From Roseovarius indicus (GTDB lineage: Bacteria; Pseudomonadota; Alphaproteobacteria; Rhodobacterales; Rhodobacteraceae), in contig NZ_CP031598.1 of assembly GCF_008728195.1 (NCBI RefSeq), positions 496,001 through 560,000 of the forward strand: 64,000 bases of DNA, read 5' to 3'. Of this stretch, positions 1-8,671 are shown one piece after another. A program made the position numbers and the translations under genes. Below the pieces are notes generated by a model. It did not search any database. It was given only the letters and a program-made list of their open reading frames with translations, and was not told where the DNA came from. How positions within the stretch are numbered: the first letter of the stretch is position 1; every line of letters begins with the position of its first letter.

Positions 1-253
1 AGAGCAGCCAGAGGTCGGGCGGGTTACGCTGGGGGGATGTCTGCTCGTCGGCCTTTAACAGGCCGCCTCGCTTGTTGGCCTCGGCGACCGTGGCGCGCCA
101 TTCGCCGTCTTGCCCGTTGAAGAGCAGCACCGGGTCGCCCGGATTGAGCCGCATCACGCCAAAAAGGTAATGCGCCTGGTCGCGGGTGAGGGGAATGGTT
201 TGCCCTTCCCCCAGCGGGTGCTCTACAAAAAGCCTGATCTTCGCAATCGCCAT
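1..253 (-). CDS. rsmE: 16S rRNA (uracil-1498-N3)-methyltransferase RsmE, partial
   Basis: The start codon (ATG, reverse strand, first base 253) is inside the window and the rest of the gene runs off the left edge, so only about 84 N-terminal residues are visible. They read as the PUA-like RNA-binding domain of RsmE: an IRLFVEHPLG opening, then HYLFGVMRLNPGD followed by a hydrophobic LLFNG segment. The family methylates N3 of U1498 in 16S rRNA using S-adenosylmethionine; the SAM-binding knot domain lies outside the window. The gene is divergent from ubiA with only 12 bases between the start codons, so each promoter must reach into the other gene. The call rests on the N-terminal third only. 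Confidence 0.85.
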   Translation of the reverse strand, partial: MAIAKIRLFVEHPLGEGQTIPLTRDQAHYLFGVMRLNPGDPVLLFNGQDGEWRATVAEANKRGGLLKADEQTSPQRNPPDLWLL

Positions 254-265
254 GAGGGCAGATAT

Positions 266-1231
266 ATGACCCCGACGAATGAGACGCCAGAGCCGCATGG
301 GTCTGTGGCCGACGCGGTGAAGGGCAACTGGGTCGACCGGCTGGCGCCGGCGCCCTTGCGGCCCTATCTGCGGCTTTCCCGCGCCGACCGGCCGATCGGG
401 ACATGGCTGTTGCTGCTGCCCTGCTGGTGGGGGCTTCTGCTGGCGATGCTGCAAGACGGGCGTGCGGGCTGGCATGACCTGTGGATCTTCGTGGGCTGCG
501 GGATCGGGGCCTTCCTGATGCGGGGGGCGGGCTGCACGTGGAACGACATCACCGACCGCAACATCGACGGCTCGGTCAGCCGCACGGCCTCGCGCCCGAT
601 CCCCTCGGGGGCGGTGACGGTGACACAGGCGATGGCGTGGCTGGTGCTGCAGGCGCTGATCGCCTTCTGCATCCTGCTGACCTTCAACTGGGCGGCGATC
701 CTGATGGGGATCATCTCGCTGCTGCCGGTGTGCATCTACCCGTTTGCCAAGCGCTTCACGTGGTGGCCGCAGATCTTCCTGGGGCTTGCGTTCAACTGGG
801 GCGCGCTGCTGGCATGGGTGGCGCATACGGGCCGGCTGGAGTGGCCGGCGGTGGTGCTTTACATCGGCGGTATCTGCTGGACGCTGTTCTACGACACGAT
901 CTATGCCCACCAGGATGCCGAGGACGACGCGCTGATCGGTGTGAAGTCGACCGCGCGACTGTTCGGCACGGAAAGCCCGAAATGGCTGCGCCGGTTCCTT
1001 GTCCTGGCGGTGCTGTTGCAGATGGTGGCGGTGATCGGGGCGGTGGTCGGGGCCTCGCCCGTGGCGCTGCTGGTGGCGCTTCTGGGGACATGGGCGTTCG
1101 GCTGGCACATGCACTGGCAACTGAGCCGGTTCGACCTCGAGGATGACGCGCGGCAGCTGATGCTGTTCCGGTCGAACCGGGATGCCGGGCTGCTGCCTTT
1201 GCCGTTTTTCGCCGTCGCGCTGTTCGTCTGA
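266..1231 (+). CDS. ubiA: 4-hydroxybenzoate polyprenyltransferase UbiA
   Basis: A 321-residue integral membrane prenyltransferase that attaches the polyprenyl tail to 4-hydroxybenzoate in ubiquinone synthesis. Both aspartate-rich motifs are present: NDITDRNID around residue 95 and YDTIYAHQDAEDD around residue 212, which bind the Mg-diphosphate of the prenyl donor. Hydrophobic helices such as LLLLPCWWGLLLAML and the C-terminal LLPLPFFAVALFV fit the nine-helix UbiA fold. ATG at 266 was chosen because earlier in-frame codons would overlap the divergent rsmE gene, and length then matches the family. Confidence 0.95.
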   Translation: MTPTNETPEPHGSVADAVKGNWVDRLAPAPLRPYLRLSRADRPIGTWLLLLPCWWGLLLAMLQDGRAGWHDLWIFVGCGIGAFLMRGAGCTWNDITDRNIDGSVSRTASRPIPSGAVTVTQAMAWLVLQALIAFCILLTFNWAAILMGIISLLPVCIYPFAKRFTWWPQIFLGLAFNWGALLAWVAHTGRLEWPAVVLYIGGICWTLFYDTIYAHQDAEDDALIGVKSTARLFGTESPKWLRRFLVLAVLLQMVAVIGAVVGASPVALLVALLGTWAFGWHMHWQLSRFDLEDDARQLMLFRSNRDAGLLPLPFFAVALFV

Positions 1232-1292
1232 TTGATCTCGGGCGCGGCTGGCCTTAGAAACGCACGACGAATTGGATAAACAGTACAGGCCC

Positions 1293-3305
1293 ATGCGTCT
1301 TTCATCGGTATTCGCTATCGGCGGAGTGTTCCTGACAGCGGCGATCCTGTGCCTTGTCTGCGCACGATTCGCCGTTTCGGTCGTCGAGGACACCTCGCGC
1401 CATTCCGTCCGCAACACGCTTGACGAAAACGGCATGACGTGGACGGAGGTCGACGCCAACGGCCTGCACGTCTTCCTTGCCGGCACCGCGCCGTCGGAGG
1501 CGACGCGGTTCAAGGCGCTGTCGATCGCCGGGTCGGTGGTGGATGCCGCGCGGGTGATCGACCAGATGCTGGTGCAGGATACCGGCCAGATCGCGGCGCC
1601 ACGCTTTTCCATGGAGATCCTGCGGAATGACAGCGGCGTGTCGCTGATCGGGCTGGTGCCCGCCTCGATGGACCGCGACGGGTTCGTCGAGCAGGTCGAA
1701 GCCGCGGTGGAAAGCGAGCCGGTGGCCGATTTCCTCGAATCCGCGGATTACCCGGCGCCCGAGACCTGGGAGGCGGCGACGGCCTATGCGCTGCGGTCGC
1801 TGAAGGATCTCAAGCGGACGAAGATATCGCTCGATGCCGAGCAGATTTCGGTGACGGCGATGACCGAGAGCGCGGCGGTGAAGGCGGATATGGAGACGCG
1901 GCTGGCGCGGCGGCTGCCGGATGGCGTGAAGCTGGCGCTGAACATCTCGGCGCCGCGGCCGGTGATCACGCCCTTTACCCTACGGTTCGTGATCGGCGAG
2001 GAGGGCGCGCGGTTCGACGCCTGTTCCGCCGATACCGAGGCCGCGCGGGAGCGGATCGTCAAGGCGGCGCGCGCGGCCGGGCTGACGGGCAAGGCGAACT
2101 GCCTGATCGGGCTTGGGGTGCCGTCGCCCAACTGGGCCGTGGCCGCCGAGCAGGCGATCAAGGCGGTGGATGACCTTGGCGGCGGGGTGGTGACGTTCTC
2201 GGACGCCGATATCTCGCTGGTGGCGCTGGAGGGCACGCCGCAGGGCGAGTTCGACAACGTGGTGGGCACGCTGGAAAGCGCGCTGCCGGAGGTGTTCGCG
2301 CTGCATGCCGTGCTGCCCGAGCCGCCGGACGAGACGACGCCCGAGACGCCGGAATTCACCGCGACGCTGTCGCCCGAGGGGATGGTTCAGATCCGGGGCC
2401 GGATTGCGACCGCCGCCGAGCGCAAGCTGGTGGAAAGCTTTGCGCGGGCCAGGTTCACCTCGGACGGGGTGCATATGAGCGCGCGGGTGGCCGAGGGGCT
2501 GCCCGAGGGGTGGACCTTCAAGGTGCTAACCGCGCTCGATGCGCTGTCGTACCTGTCGAACGGTGTGGTGCGGGTGTCGCCGGACGAGATGCAGATCACC
2601 GGCCAGACGGGCCAGGCCGATGCCGGGTCGATCATTTCGGGCATGTTGTCGGAGAAGCTGGGCGAGGGCGCGCAGTACGAGATCGACGTGCGCTATCGCG
2701 AGGAGCTGGACCCGGTGGCGAGCCTGCCGACGCCCGAGGAATGCGAGAGCCGCATCGCGCGGATCCAGGAGACGCGGAAGATCAACTTCGAGCCGGGCTC
2801 GGCCAATATCGACGCGAGCGGCTCGGAGATCATGGACGACATCGCCGAGATCCTGAAGCAATGCGGCGAGATCACCATGGAGATCGGCGGCCACACCGAC
2901 AGCCAGGGCCGCGAGGTGATGAACCAGCAGCTGAGCCAGGCGCGGGCGCAGACGGTTCTGAACGAATTGCGGATGCGCCGGGTGCTGACCGCGTCGATCA
3001 CCGCCGTGGGGTATGGCGAGACCCAGCCCATCGAGGATAACGGCACGGAAGAGGGCCGGGAGGCAAACCGGCGGATCGAATTCCGGGTGATCAAGCCCGT
3101 CGAGATCGTCGAAGAGCAAACAACGCTTGAATCTCTGGAAGGATCGTCAGAAGAACAGTCGGACACGGAAGAAGCCGACGGGCAGGCTGACGAAGGCGCC
3201 GAGGGCTCGGGGGACGAGGCCGGCGAGGCGGAAGAGGGGGCTGCGGACGCTGCCGACAGCGCGGACGGCGAGACGCAGGAAGACACGGCGGATGAACAGA
3301 ATTGA
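1293..3305 (+). CDS. OmpA-family envelope protein with acidic C-terminal tail
   Basis: A 670-residue protein with one N-terminal hydrophobic segment (IGGVFLTAAILCLVCARF) acting as anchor or signal, a long middle region that may hold BON-like folds (VDANGLHVFLAGTAP), and an OmpA peptidoglycan-binding domain at about residues 500-610. That domain has INFEPGSANID, GGHTDSQG and NRRIEFRV, the landmarks for diaminopimelate binding. The last ~55 residues are almost all E, D, A, G, S and Q. ATG 1293 sits just before the hydrophobic segment; a TTG at 1272 is possible. The next gene starts before this one stops, implying co-translation. Function beyond envelope anchoring is not known. Confidence 0.85.
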   Translation: MRLSSVFAIGGVFLTAAILCLVCARFAVSVVEDTSRHSVRNTLDENGMTWTEVDANGLHVFLAGTAPSEATRFKALSIAGSVVDAARVIDQMLVQDTGQIAAPRFSMEILRNDSGVSLIGLVPASMDRDGFVEQVEAAVESEPVADFLESADYPAPETWEAATAYALRSLKDLKRTKISLDAEQISVTAMTESAAVKADMETRLARRLPDGVKLALNISAPRPVITPFTLRFVIGEEGARFDACSADTEAARERIVKAARAAGLTGKANCLIGLGVPSPNWAVAAEQAIKAVDDLGGGVVTFSDADISLVALEGTPQGEFDNVVGTLESALPEVFALHAVLPEPPDETTPETPEFTATLSPEGMVQIRGRIATAAERKLVESFARARFTSDGVHMSARVAEGLPEGWTFKVLTALDALSYLSNGVVRVSPDEMQITGQTGQADAGSIISGMLSEKLGEGAQYEIDVRYREELDPVASLPTPEECESRIARIQETRKINFEPGSANIDASGSEIMDDIAEILKQCGEITMEIGGHTDSQGREVMNQQLSQARAQTVLNELRMRRVLTASITAVGYGETQPIEDNGTEEGREANRRIEFRVIKPVEIVEEQTTLESLEGSSEEQSDTEEADGQADEGAEGSGDEAGEAEEGAADAADSADGETQEDTADEQN

Positions 3306-3618
3306 ATTCATAATCGCGACGGCCATCATTCTATTCGTGGCTTTCGCGCTGGGCTGGTTCGCCAACTGGCTGGTGCACAAGTTCATCCGGGTGTCGCAAT
3401 CGGACGTGGGCGAGCTGGAGCGGCTGGCGCAGGAGCTGCACGAGGCCGAAGAGACCCGCGACCAGGCGATCACCTATCTGCAGCAGCGCGAGGCGGAGCT
3501 GACCAACCAGCTGAGCCAGACCGAGGCCGAGTTGTCGGCCACGATGGACGGGCTGCGCGAGGCGCGGCACGAGGCCGAGAGCCTGCGCAACGAGTTGGAG
3601 CGGCAGCGCGCCGGCTAG
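3292..3618 (+). CDS. Small membrane-anchored coiled-coil protein
   Basis: A 108-residue protein with an N-terminal membrane helix (IIATAIILFVAFALGWFAN) followed by a soluble helical region rich in E, Q, R and L (LERLAQELHEAEETRDQ) with heptad character, probably a coiled coil. The start overlaps the end of the OmpA-family gene by 14 bases in another frame, so the two are probably translated together and may act together at the envelope. No catalytic motif is visible. I recognise no named family. Confidence 0.7.
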   Translation: MNRIEFIIATAIILFVAFALGWFANWLVHKFIRVSQSDVGELERLAQELHEAEETRDQAITYLQQREAELTNQLSQTEAELSATMDGLREARHEAESLRNELERQRAG

Positions 3619-3633
3619 AGCGCGCGCCGGGGT

Positions 3634-4353
3634 TCAGAGCTTTTTCTTCAGCAGCTTGGCTTTCTTGAGCGCCTTCCTGGCGGCCTCGCTGGCCTTGTCG
3701 GCGGCCTTGCGGGCCTTCTTGGCGGCCTGGGCGGCTTTCTTTTCGGCCTTGGCGGCTTTCTCGTCGGCCTTCTGCTTGGCTTCCTTGGCCTGCTTCACCG
3801 CCTTCTTGTCAGCCTTGGATTTCGACGCCTTCTTGTCGGCGGTCTTGGCGGGCTTGGGCGCGTCTGCCTTCTTCGCGGCAGGCTTGGCCGTTTTCTTCTT
3901 GGCGGAGGATTTCGCCGGCTTCGCGGCTTTCTTCGCCGTCTTGGCCGGGGCCGCCGGTTTGGGGGCTTCGGCCGCGGCGGGTGTTGCCGGTGTTGCCGTG
4001 GCCGCTTTCGCGGGCTTGGCCGGGGCTTTCGCCTTGGCCGGCGTGGATTTCGCGGCCGTGGTTTTGGCCGGCGTGGACTTGGCGGGCGCCTTGGGTTTCG
4101 CCTGGGCCTTGGGCCTGGCCGCGGGTTTCGGTTTGGCCGCGGCGGCGGGCTTGGCCGGGTTCATCCGCGCTTCGGCCATGGCGAGGCGGGCGGATTCGAT
4201 GAGGCGGGGCGCCGTGGCCGCGCCGATACCGGGCACCTCGGTCAGCTTCGTTTCGGGGGCGGATGCGAGATCCTGCGCGGTGGTGATGCCGCGCGTGGCG
4301 AGTTCCCGGGCCATGGCCGGGCCGACGCCCTTGACGTCCTTCGTTTCAGTCAT
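3634..4353 (-). CDS. Helix-hairpin-helix protein with histone-H1-like Lys/Ala/Pro tail
   Basis: A 239-residue protein. Residues ~5-65 carry two helix-hairpin-helix type turns (VKGVGPAMARELATRG and VPGIGAATAPRL), a fold used for non-specific DNA binding. The remaining ~170 residues are a low-complexity Lys/Ala/Pro tail (AKPKPAARPKAQAK style) resembling eukaryotic histone H1 and bacterial nucleoid-associated proteins. ATG at 4353 is chosen over an upstream codon because it follows a GGGAGC ribosome site and begins the HhH domain. It converges on the coiled-coil gene. Likely DNA-binding or compacting; the exact role is inferred. Confidence 0.75.
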   Translation of the reverse strand: MTETKDVKGVGPAMARELATRGITTAQDLASAPETKLTEVPGIGAATAPRLIESARLAMAEARMNPAKPAAAAKPKPAARPKAQAKPKAPAKSTPAKTTAAKSTPAKAKAPAKPAKAATATPATPAAAEAPKPAAPAKTAKKAAKPAKSSAKKKTAKPAAKKADAPKPAKTADKKASKSKADKKAVKQAKEAKQKADEKAAKAEKKAAQAAKKARKAADKASEAARKALKKAKLLKKKL

Positions 4354-4601
4354 GATAGCTCCCTTGCCTGAATGCGTATATCTTCTGGCGATACTATGTA
4401 TATACGTGAGTTTCAACCGTTGTCATAACCCGTGAGACATGGGGTGGGTCACGCAGGCTTCAAGAGTTACGGCGGATCAGGCGGAGCCTTTATGCCCAGG
4501 GCGAGGAGGCGCGTAGCGGCGGGCCGTGGTCCGGCAAAGCGCGGCGGGCTGTGCCCTCGATCCCGCGCCCGGGGCTCCGCTGCGATGGTGGGTCTTGGGG
4601 G

Positions 4602-5912
4602 CTACCCTGCCTCTCCCACGGCGCGTTTCGGCGGGCTGGCGACCTTCTCGAGCCGGATGTCGGCGGAGCGGGCGTGGCCTTCCATGCGCTCGGCGCGGCT
4701 GATGGCGGCGGTTGCGGTGGCGAGGTCGGGAAGGGCGCTTTCATCGACCTGTTGCCATGTCACCGTTTTCAGGAACTTGTGGACCGAAAGCCCGCCGGTA
4801 TAGCGCGCCGCGCCCGAGGTGGGGAGCACGTGGTTGGGCCCGGCGGACTTGTCGCCGAAGGCCACGGTGGTGGCCTCGCCGAGGAAGAGCGAGCCATAGG
4901 CGCGCAGGCGGTCGCGCCACCAGGGCAGGTCGCGCGCCTGTACGTGAAGGTGTTCCGGCGCCTTGCGGTTGGCATAGGCGGCCAGCTCCTCGCGGTCTGC
5001 GCAGAGGACCACTTCGCCGAAATCGCGCCAGGCGGCGGTGGCGGCCTCGCGGTTGGCCTCGGGCAGGGCGTCGATCAGGTGGGGCACGCGGGCCAGCACG
5101 GTTTCGGCGAGCGGCCGGTCGGTGGTGGCGAGCCAGGCGGGCGAGGTGGGCCCGTGCTCGGCCTGGCCGACGAGATCGGTGGCGACGGTCTCGGGGTCGG
5201 CGGAATTGTCGGCGAGCACGAGAATGTCGGTGGGGCCTGCGAACATGTCGATGCCCACGGGGCCGAAGAGCTGGCGCTTGGCCTCGGCCACGTAGGCGTT
5301 GCCGGGGCCGACGAGGATATCGGCCGGTCGCGCGCCGAAGAGGCCGAAGGCCAGCGCCGCGATGCCCTGGACGCCGCCGATGGTCAGGATGCGCGAGGCG
5401 CCGGCGAGGTGCATGGCGTAGAGCATCGGCGAGGGGATGCCGCCCGCCGCGGCGTTGGGCGGCGTGCAGGCGGTGATGTCGGGCACGCCGGCCTCGCGCG
5501 CCGTGGCGATGGACATGAGCGCCGAGGCGATATGGGTGTAGCGCCCGCCGGGCACGTAGCAGCCGGCCGCCTGCACGGGGATCTGTTTCTGGCCGGCGAT
5601 CATGCCGGGGCGCAGCTCGATCTCCATGTCCTGCGCGGTGGCGCGCTGGGTGGCGGCGAAGCGGGAGATGTTGTCATGGGCCCAGCTTATGCTGTCTTTC
5701 AGCTCCTGCGGGGTTTCGGCGATGGCGGCCTCGATGCGCTCGGGGCTGACGGTGATCTCCCCTTCCCAGGCGTCGAGCTTGCGGGCGTAGTCGAGTGCCG
5801 TCTCCTCTCCGCCCGAGCGCAGGCGGGCGAGCATGTCGCGGACGGTTTCGACCACCTGGGCGGTGGCCTGGGGCTGTTCGCCGGGGGCGGTCTTGAGGGG
5901 GATTTCGGCCAT
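4602..5912 (-). CDS. hisD: Histidinol dehydrogenase family protein (HisD/HpsN-like)
   Basis: A 436-residue zinc- and NAD-dependent dehydrogenase of the HisD fold. Visible landmarks are GCYVPGG, VGPGNAYVAEAKR, QAEHGPTSPAW (zinc Gln and His), APEHLHV (catalytic Glu-His pair), GDKSAGPNHVLPTSG and MEGHARSAD. Several of these, namely GGRYTHIASALM and GLSVHKFLKTVTWQ, resemble the sulfopropanediol dehydrogenase HpsN branch more than biosynthetic HisD, which usually has a SVYDFL segment. So the substrate may be a sulfonate diol or another alcohol rather than L-histidinol. The symbol reflects the family. The LMW phosphatase gene lies upstream on the same strand, 125 bases away. Confidence 0.8.
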   Translation of the reverse strand: MAEIPLKTAPGEQPQATAQVVETVRDMLARLRSGGEETALDYARKLDAWEGEITVSPERIEAAIAETPQELKDSISWAHDNISRFAATQRATAQDMEIELRPGMIAGQKQIPVQAAGCYVPGGRYTHIASALMSIATAREAGVPDITACTPPNAAAGGIPSPMLYAMHLAGASRILTIGGVQGIAALAFGLFGARPADILVGPGNAYVAEAKRQLFGPVGIDMFAGPTDILVLADNSADPETVATDLVGQAEHGPTSPAWLATTDRPLAETVLARVPHLIDALPEANREAATAAWRDFGEVVLCADREELAAYANRKAPEHLHVQARDLPWWRDRLRAYGSLFLGEATTVAFGDKSAGPNHVLPTSGAARYTGGLSVHKFLKTVTWQQVDESALPDLATATAAISRAERMEGHARSADIRLEKVASPPKRAVGEAG

Positions 5913-6037
5913 GTGTCGCGTCTCCTTCCCTCATCAATTGCGCGGGAGAGGCGCGTCGGACAAGGGGCGCGTGCCGGGGCGGCCGGTGTTTTTTCCGGCG
6001 CTGAAAGGATGTTTCGGCTTTCCTGAAAAGAGCGGGC

Positions 6038-6475
6038 TCAGAGGCTCGATTTGAGGCCGCGTGCCGCTTTTTCGATCAGGTCGAGCGTGCCGTCGAAATC
6101 GCGGGTGTAGTAGGGGTCGGGGACGTGATCCATGCCGGCCTCGGGGGCGTAGTCGGTGAAAAGGCGCACGGGGGTGGCGTTGCCTGTGGGGCGGCGGGCC
6201 TCGATGGCGTCGAGGTTCGAGGCGTCCATCGCGACGATCAGGTCGAAGCGGGTGAAGTCATGGGGTGTGAACTGGCGGGCGCGCAGGTCGGAGAGGTCGT
6301 AGCCGCGGGCGAGGGCGGCGCGCTGCATCTCGGCATAGGGCGGCTCGCCGACGTGCCAGTCGCTGGTGCCGCAGCTGTCGGTTTCGGTGTCGGGGGCCAG
6401 CGTGCGGAACACCCCCTCGGCGGTGGGCGAGCGGCAGATATTGCCGAGGCAGACGAAGAGAATCCGGGTGGTCAT
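6038..6475 (-). CDS. Low-molecular-weight protein-tyrosine phosphatase
   Basis: A 145-residue cytoplasmic phosphatase. The phosphate-binding loop CLGNICRS (CX5R) is at about residues 9-16 and the general acid loop DPYY is near residue 120, both at the expected places. The protein-tyrosine phosphatase uses a cysteinyl-phosphate intermediate. ATG at 6475 was chosen because it lies directly before the RILFVCLGN strand; an in-frame upstream ATG at 6505 would overlap the divergent sirtuin gene. Only 28 bases separate the two divergent start codons, so they share a control region. Physiological substrate cannot be told. Confidence 0.9.
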   Translation of the reverse strand: MTTRILFVCLGNICRSPTAEGVFRTLAPDTETDSCGTSDWHVGEPPYAEMQRAALARGYDLSDLRARQFTPHDFTRFDLIVAMDASNLDAIEARRPTGNATPVRLFTDYAPEAGMDHVPDPYYTRDFDGTLDLIEKAARGLKSSL

Positions 6476-6503
6476 GGGGTCCTTGATAGGGCAAGCAGGG
6501 GGC

Positions 6504-7196
6504 ATGGAAAAGATCGTGATCCTGACGGGGGCGGGGATTTCGGCCGAAAGCGGGCTGGGGACGTTCCGGGACGAGGGCGGGCTGTGGACGCAGTACGCGC
6601 TGGAGGATGTGGCGACGCCGGAGGGGTTCGCCCGCGATCCGGTGCTGGTGCATGAGTTCTACAATGCAAGGCGGGCGCATGCGGCGGAGGCGGTGCCGAA
6701 CCCGGCGCACCTGGCGCTGGCGCGGCTGGAGGAGGCGTTGGGCGGCGAGGTGCTGATCGTGACGCAGAACGTGGACGGGCTGCACGAGAAGGCCGGGTGC
6801 CGGAACGTGCTGCACATGCACGGGCAGCTTGACCGGGCGCTGTGCGCGGGCTGCGGGCACCGGTGGGAGGCGCCGTTGGAGATGTCGGTGGAGGATGCCT
6901 GCCCGGCCTGCGGGGCGAGGGCGGTGCGGCCAGACGTGGTGTGGTTCGGGGAGATGCCCTATCACATGGACCGGATCGACCGGGAGCTGGCGGAGGCGGA
7001 TATCTTCGCGGCGATCGGGACGTCGGGGCAGGTGTATCCGGCGGCGGCCTTCGGGCAGATGGCGGGGGCCTATGGCGCGCGGACGGTGGAGCTGAACCTC
7101 GAGCGGTCGGCGGCGTCGGAGGATTTCGGCGAGATGCGGCACGGGCCGGCGAGCAAGGTGGTGCCGGCCTGGGTGGAGGAAGTGCTGGGGGTGTGA
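6504..7196 (+). CDS. cobB: NAD-dependent protein deacylase (sirtuin, CobB type)
   Basis: A 230-residue sirtuin that removes acyl groups from lysines using NAD. Visible are GAGISAESGLGTFRDEGGLW (NAD-binding), TQNVDGLH with catalytic HMHG, and two zinc Cys pairs (CAGC and CPAC). The FYNARR segment carries the Tyr and Arg of class III sirtuins such as E. coli CobB and SIRT5 that favour succinyl or malonyl lysine, so desuccinylase activity is likely. The symbol cobB refers to this deacylase, not to the cobyrinate amidase. Start ATG 6504 begins the Rossmann strand. Confidence 0.92.
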   Translation: MEKIVILTGAGISAESGLGTFRDEGGLWTQYALEDVATPEGFARDPVLVHEFYNARRAHAAEAVPNPAHLALARLEEALGGEVLIVTQNVDGLHEKAGCRNVLHMHGQLDRALCAGCGHRWEAPLEMSVEDACPACGARAVRPDVVWFGEMPYHMDRIDRELAEADIFAAIGTSGQVYPAAAFGQMAGAYGARTVELNLERSAASEDFGEMRHGPASKVVPAWVEEVLGV

Positions 7197-7240
7197 GGGA
7201 AGTGCCCCAACGCCCGGAATCAAGGCGAGCCAGGGGCTCG

Positions 7241-7436
7241 CCGCCGGGCTATCGGCGATTGCTTGCAATCGCCTGCCGCAAGTGAATTGCGAGGCAATTC
7301 ACGATAGGCAGCGCCCGACCGCCCCCCGGGCGGGCGTTTCTGCGATGGAGACATGCAGAGCCATCGTCGGATGTAGGCTGCGCGATAAATCAACCAACTC
7401 TGGCGTGGGTGCGCCCACCCGCGGTCGGGCGCTGCC
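7241..7436. repeat. Intergenic hairpin cluster bounded by a 16-bp inverted repeat
   Basis: This 330-base gap between the sirtuin gene and rpmB holds no supported gene. It has two short perfect hairpins in a row, GCGATTGC-TT-GCAATCGC at about 7253-7272 and GTGAATTGC-GAG-GCAATTCAC at about 7282-7302. A perfect 16-base inverted repeat follows: GGCAGCGCCCGACCGC at 7307-7322 and its complement at 7421-7436, with 98 bases between. It looks like a mosaic intergenic repeat. Function unknown. Confidence 0.65.
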
Positions 7437-7459
7437 CGGCGTGGCAACGGTTGCGAAAA

Positions 7460-7495
7460 ACATGAAAAAGAAAAGCCCCGCCGATTGGGCGGGGC
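7460..7495 (-). terminator. Rho-independent terminator of rpmB
   Basis: On the reverse strand, GCCCCGCC-CAATC-GGCGGGGC forms an 8-bp GC stem (7475-7495) followed by TTTTCTTTTTC. It lies about 30 bases after the rpmB stop codon, which is the expected place. Confidence 0.88.
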
Positions 7496-7526
7496 CGCTG
7501 CTAAGCCTTCGAGGTACTCGTTACCC

Positions 7527-7817
7527 TCAGGCGTTGGCCGCCTGTGCCTTCGCAATCTCTTTCTTCACTTTCAGCGCGTTGGCCGAAAGCGTGTCGTCTT
7601 TTGCCTTGGCAAGAAACGCGTCCAGGCCGCCGCGATGGTCGACGCTGCGCAGGGCCGAGGCCGTGATCCGCAGCTTGATGCCGCGGCCCAGCGTTTCGGA
7701 CTGCAGGGTCACATCGTTCAGGTTCGGCAGGTACCGGCGCTTGGTCTTGTTGTTGGCGTGGCTGGAGTTCATGCCAACCATCGGCTTCTTTCCGGTCAGT
7801 TCGCACACGCGCGACAT
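7527..7817 (-). CDS. rpmB: 50S ribosomal protein L28
   Basis: A 96-residue basic protein, the long alphaproteobacterial form of L28. It opens [15 protein letters not shown] and continues with the conserved [12 protein letters not shown] segment. It belongs to the large ribosomal subunit near the peptidyl-transferase side. ATG 7817 was chosen because this opening is the family start and a GAGGATGACC ribosome site precedes it. It is transcribed alone and ends at a strong terminator. Confidence 0.97.
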   Translation of the reverse strand: MSRVCELTGKKPMVGMNSSHANNKTKRRYLPNLNDVTLQSETLGRGIKLRITASALRSVDHRGGLDAFLAKAKDDTLSANALKVKKEIAKAQAANA

Positions 7818-8143
7818 GGGGTCATCCTCGTCTTGGGCCGGGGGCGCTCTGCGGCCCCGTTCAATACAAACGGGCACCACCAAAGGCGGCGCCCCGAAAT
7901 CCGTTGGGGGTCTTTACGGCCAAAGATGCGGGGCGTCAAGGGATTCGGGCGGGGAAAATGGCCTGCAAAATGCGCAGGATGGCGCCGGTGGCGCGCGGCG
8001 CCGGTCGGGTCGACATTTTCCCGCCGGTGGCGGGGCCGGTTTCCAGCGGTATCCGGCCGGTGCGGGGCGGGGTCATTGCAACGGCAGGGGGCCGGGGACA
8101 GGTGTGTCGGGCTAGGCAAGCAGTACTTTGAAGGGAGGCACCT
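7818..8143. other. Divergent intergenic region, no gene seen
   Basis: The 326 bases between the divergent starts of rpmB and the secreted acidic protein must hold both promoters. The sequence is very GC-rich with clustered GGCGCCGG-type short palindromes around 7980-8060. I see no convincing open reading frame or riboswitch. GAAGGGAGGCACCT just before 8144 is a good ribosome site for the downstream gene. Confidence 0.5.
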
Positions 8144-8587
8144 ATGCAACCGACACTCAAGACACTTCTTCTTTCCGCAAGCATGGCGGCCGTGACCGCG
8201 GCGCCGCTGGCCGGGGTTTTCGCCACGGCCGGTGCAGGCGTGGCCCAGGCCGAGCCCGGCGGCAACGGCAATGGCGGCGGCAATGGCAGCGACAACGGCA
8301 ATGGCGGGGCCAGCGGCGAGGCGCCGGGCGGCCAGGCCAGCGCGGATGGCGCTGCCGGGGCCGAGGGGGCGCCGGGCGCCGACGGCACCGTCGGCAACCC
8401 GGGCAACGACATCGATGTCGGCCGCGCCGGCGAGACGCCCAACGGGATCGAGGATGGCTGGGGCGAGGGCGCCCGGGGCGCCTCGGACTCGGTGACCGAT
8501 GCCGAGGATGGCGCCGGCAGCGACGACCCGGACGATACCGCCGGAATGGAAGAGGATGACGAGACCGGCAACAACCCGGAGGTCTGA
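8144..8587 (+). CDS. Secreted low-complexity acidic Gly/Asn/Asp-rich protein
   Basis: A 147-residue protein with a clear Sec signal peptide (LLLSASMAAVTAAPLAGVFA, cleavage probable after AQA at ~36). The mature part is Gly/Asn-rich (GGNGNGGGNGSDNGNGG) then Asp/Glu-rich (GMEEDDETGNN), probably disordered and strongly acidic; it could bind divalent cations such as calcium but no defined repeat is present. It is a single-gene unit with a strong ribosome site upstream and a terminator downstream. No family recognised. Confidence 0.7.
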   Translation: MQPTLKTLLLSASMAAVTAAPLAGVFATAGAGVAQAEPGGNGNGGGNGSDNGNGGASGEAPGGQASADGAAGAEGAPGADGTVGNPGNDIDVGRAGETPNGIEDGWGEGARGASDSVTDAEDGAGSDDPDDTAGMEEDDETGNNPEV

Positions 8588-8608
8588 GGGGTTTCGTGAT
8601 CATGGAGA

Positions 8609-8641
8609 GGCCGGCGCCTTGATCGGGGCCGGCCTTTTTTG
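8609..8641 (+). terminator. Rho-independent terminator
   Basis: GGCCGGC (8609-8615) pairs with GCCGGCC (8628-8634) and is followed by six to seven T residues, 21 bases after the stop of the secreted acidic protein. Confidence 0.9.
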
Positions 8642-8671
8642 TTGCTCCGTGGGAGGGGGCGCTGCCCCCGC

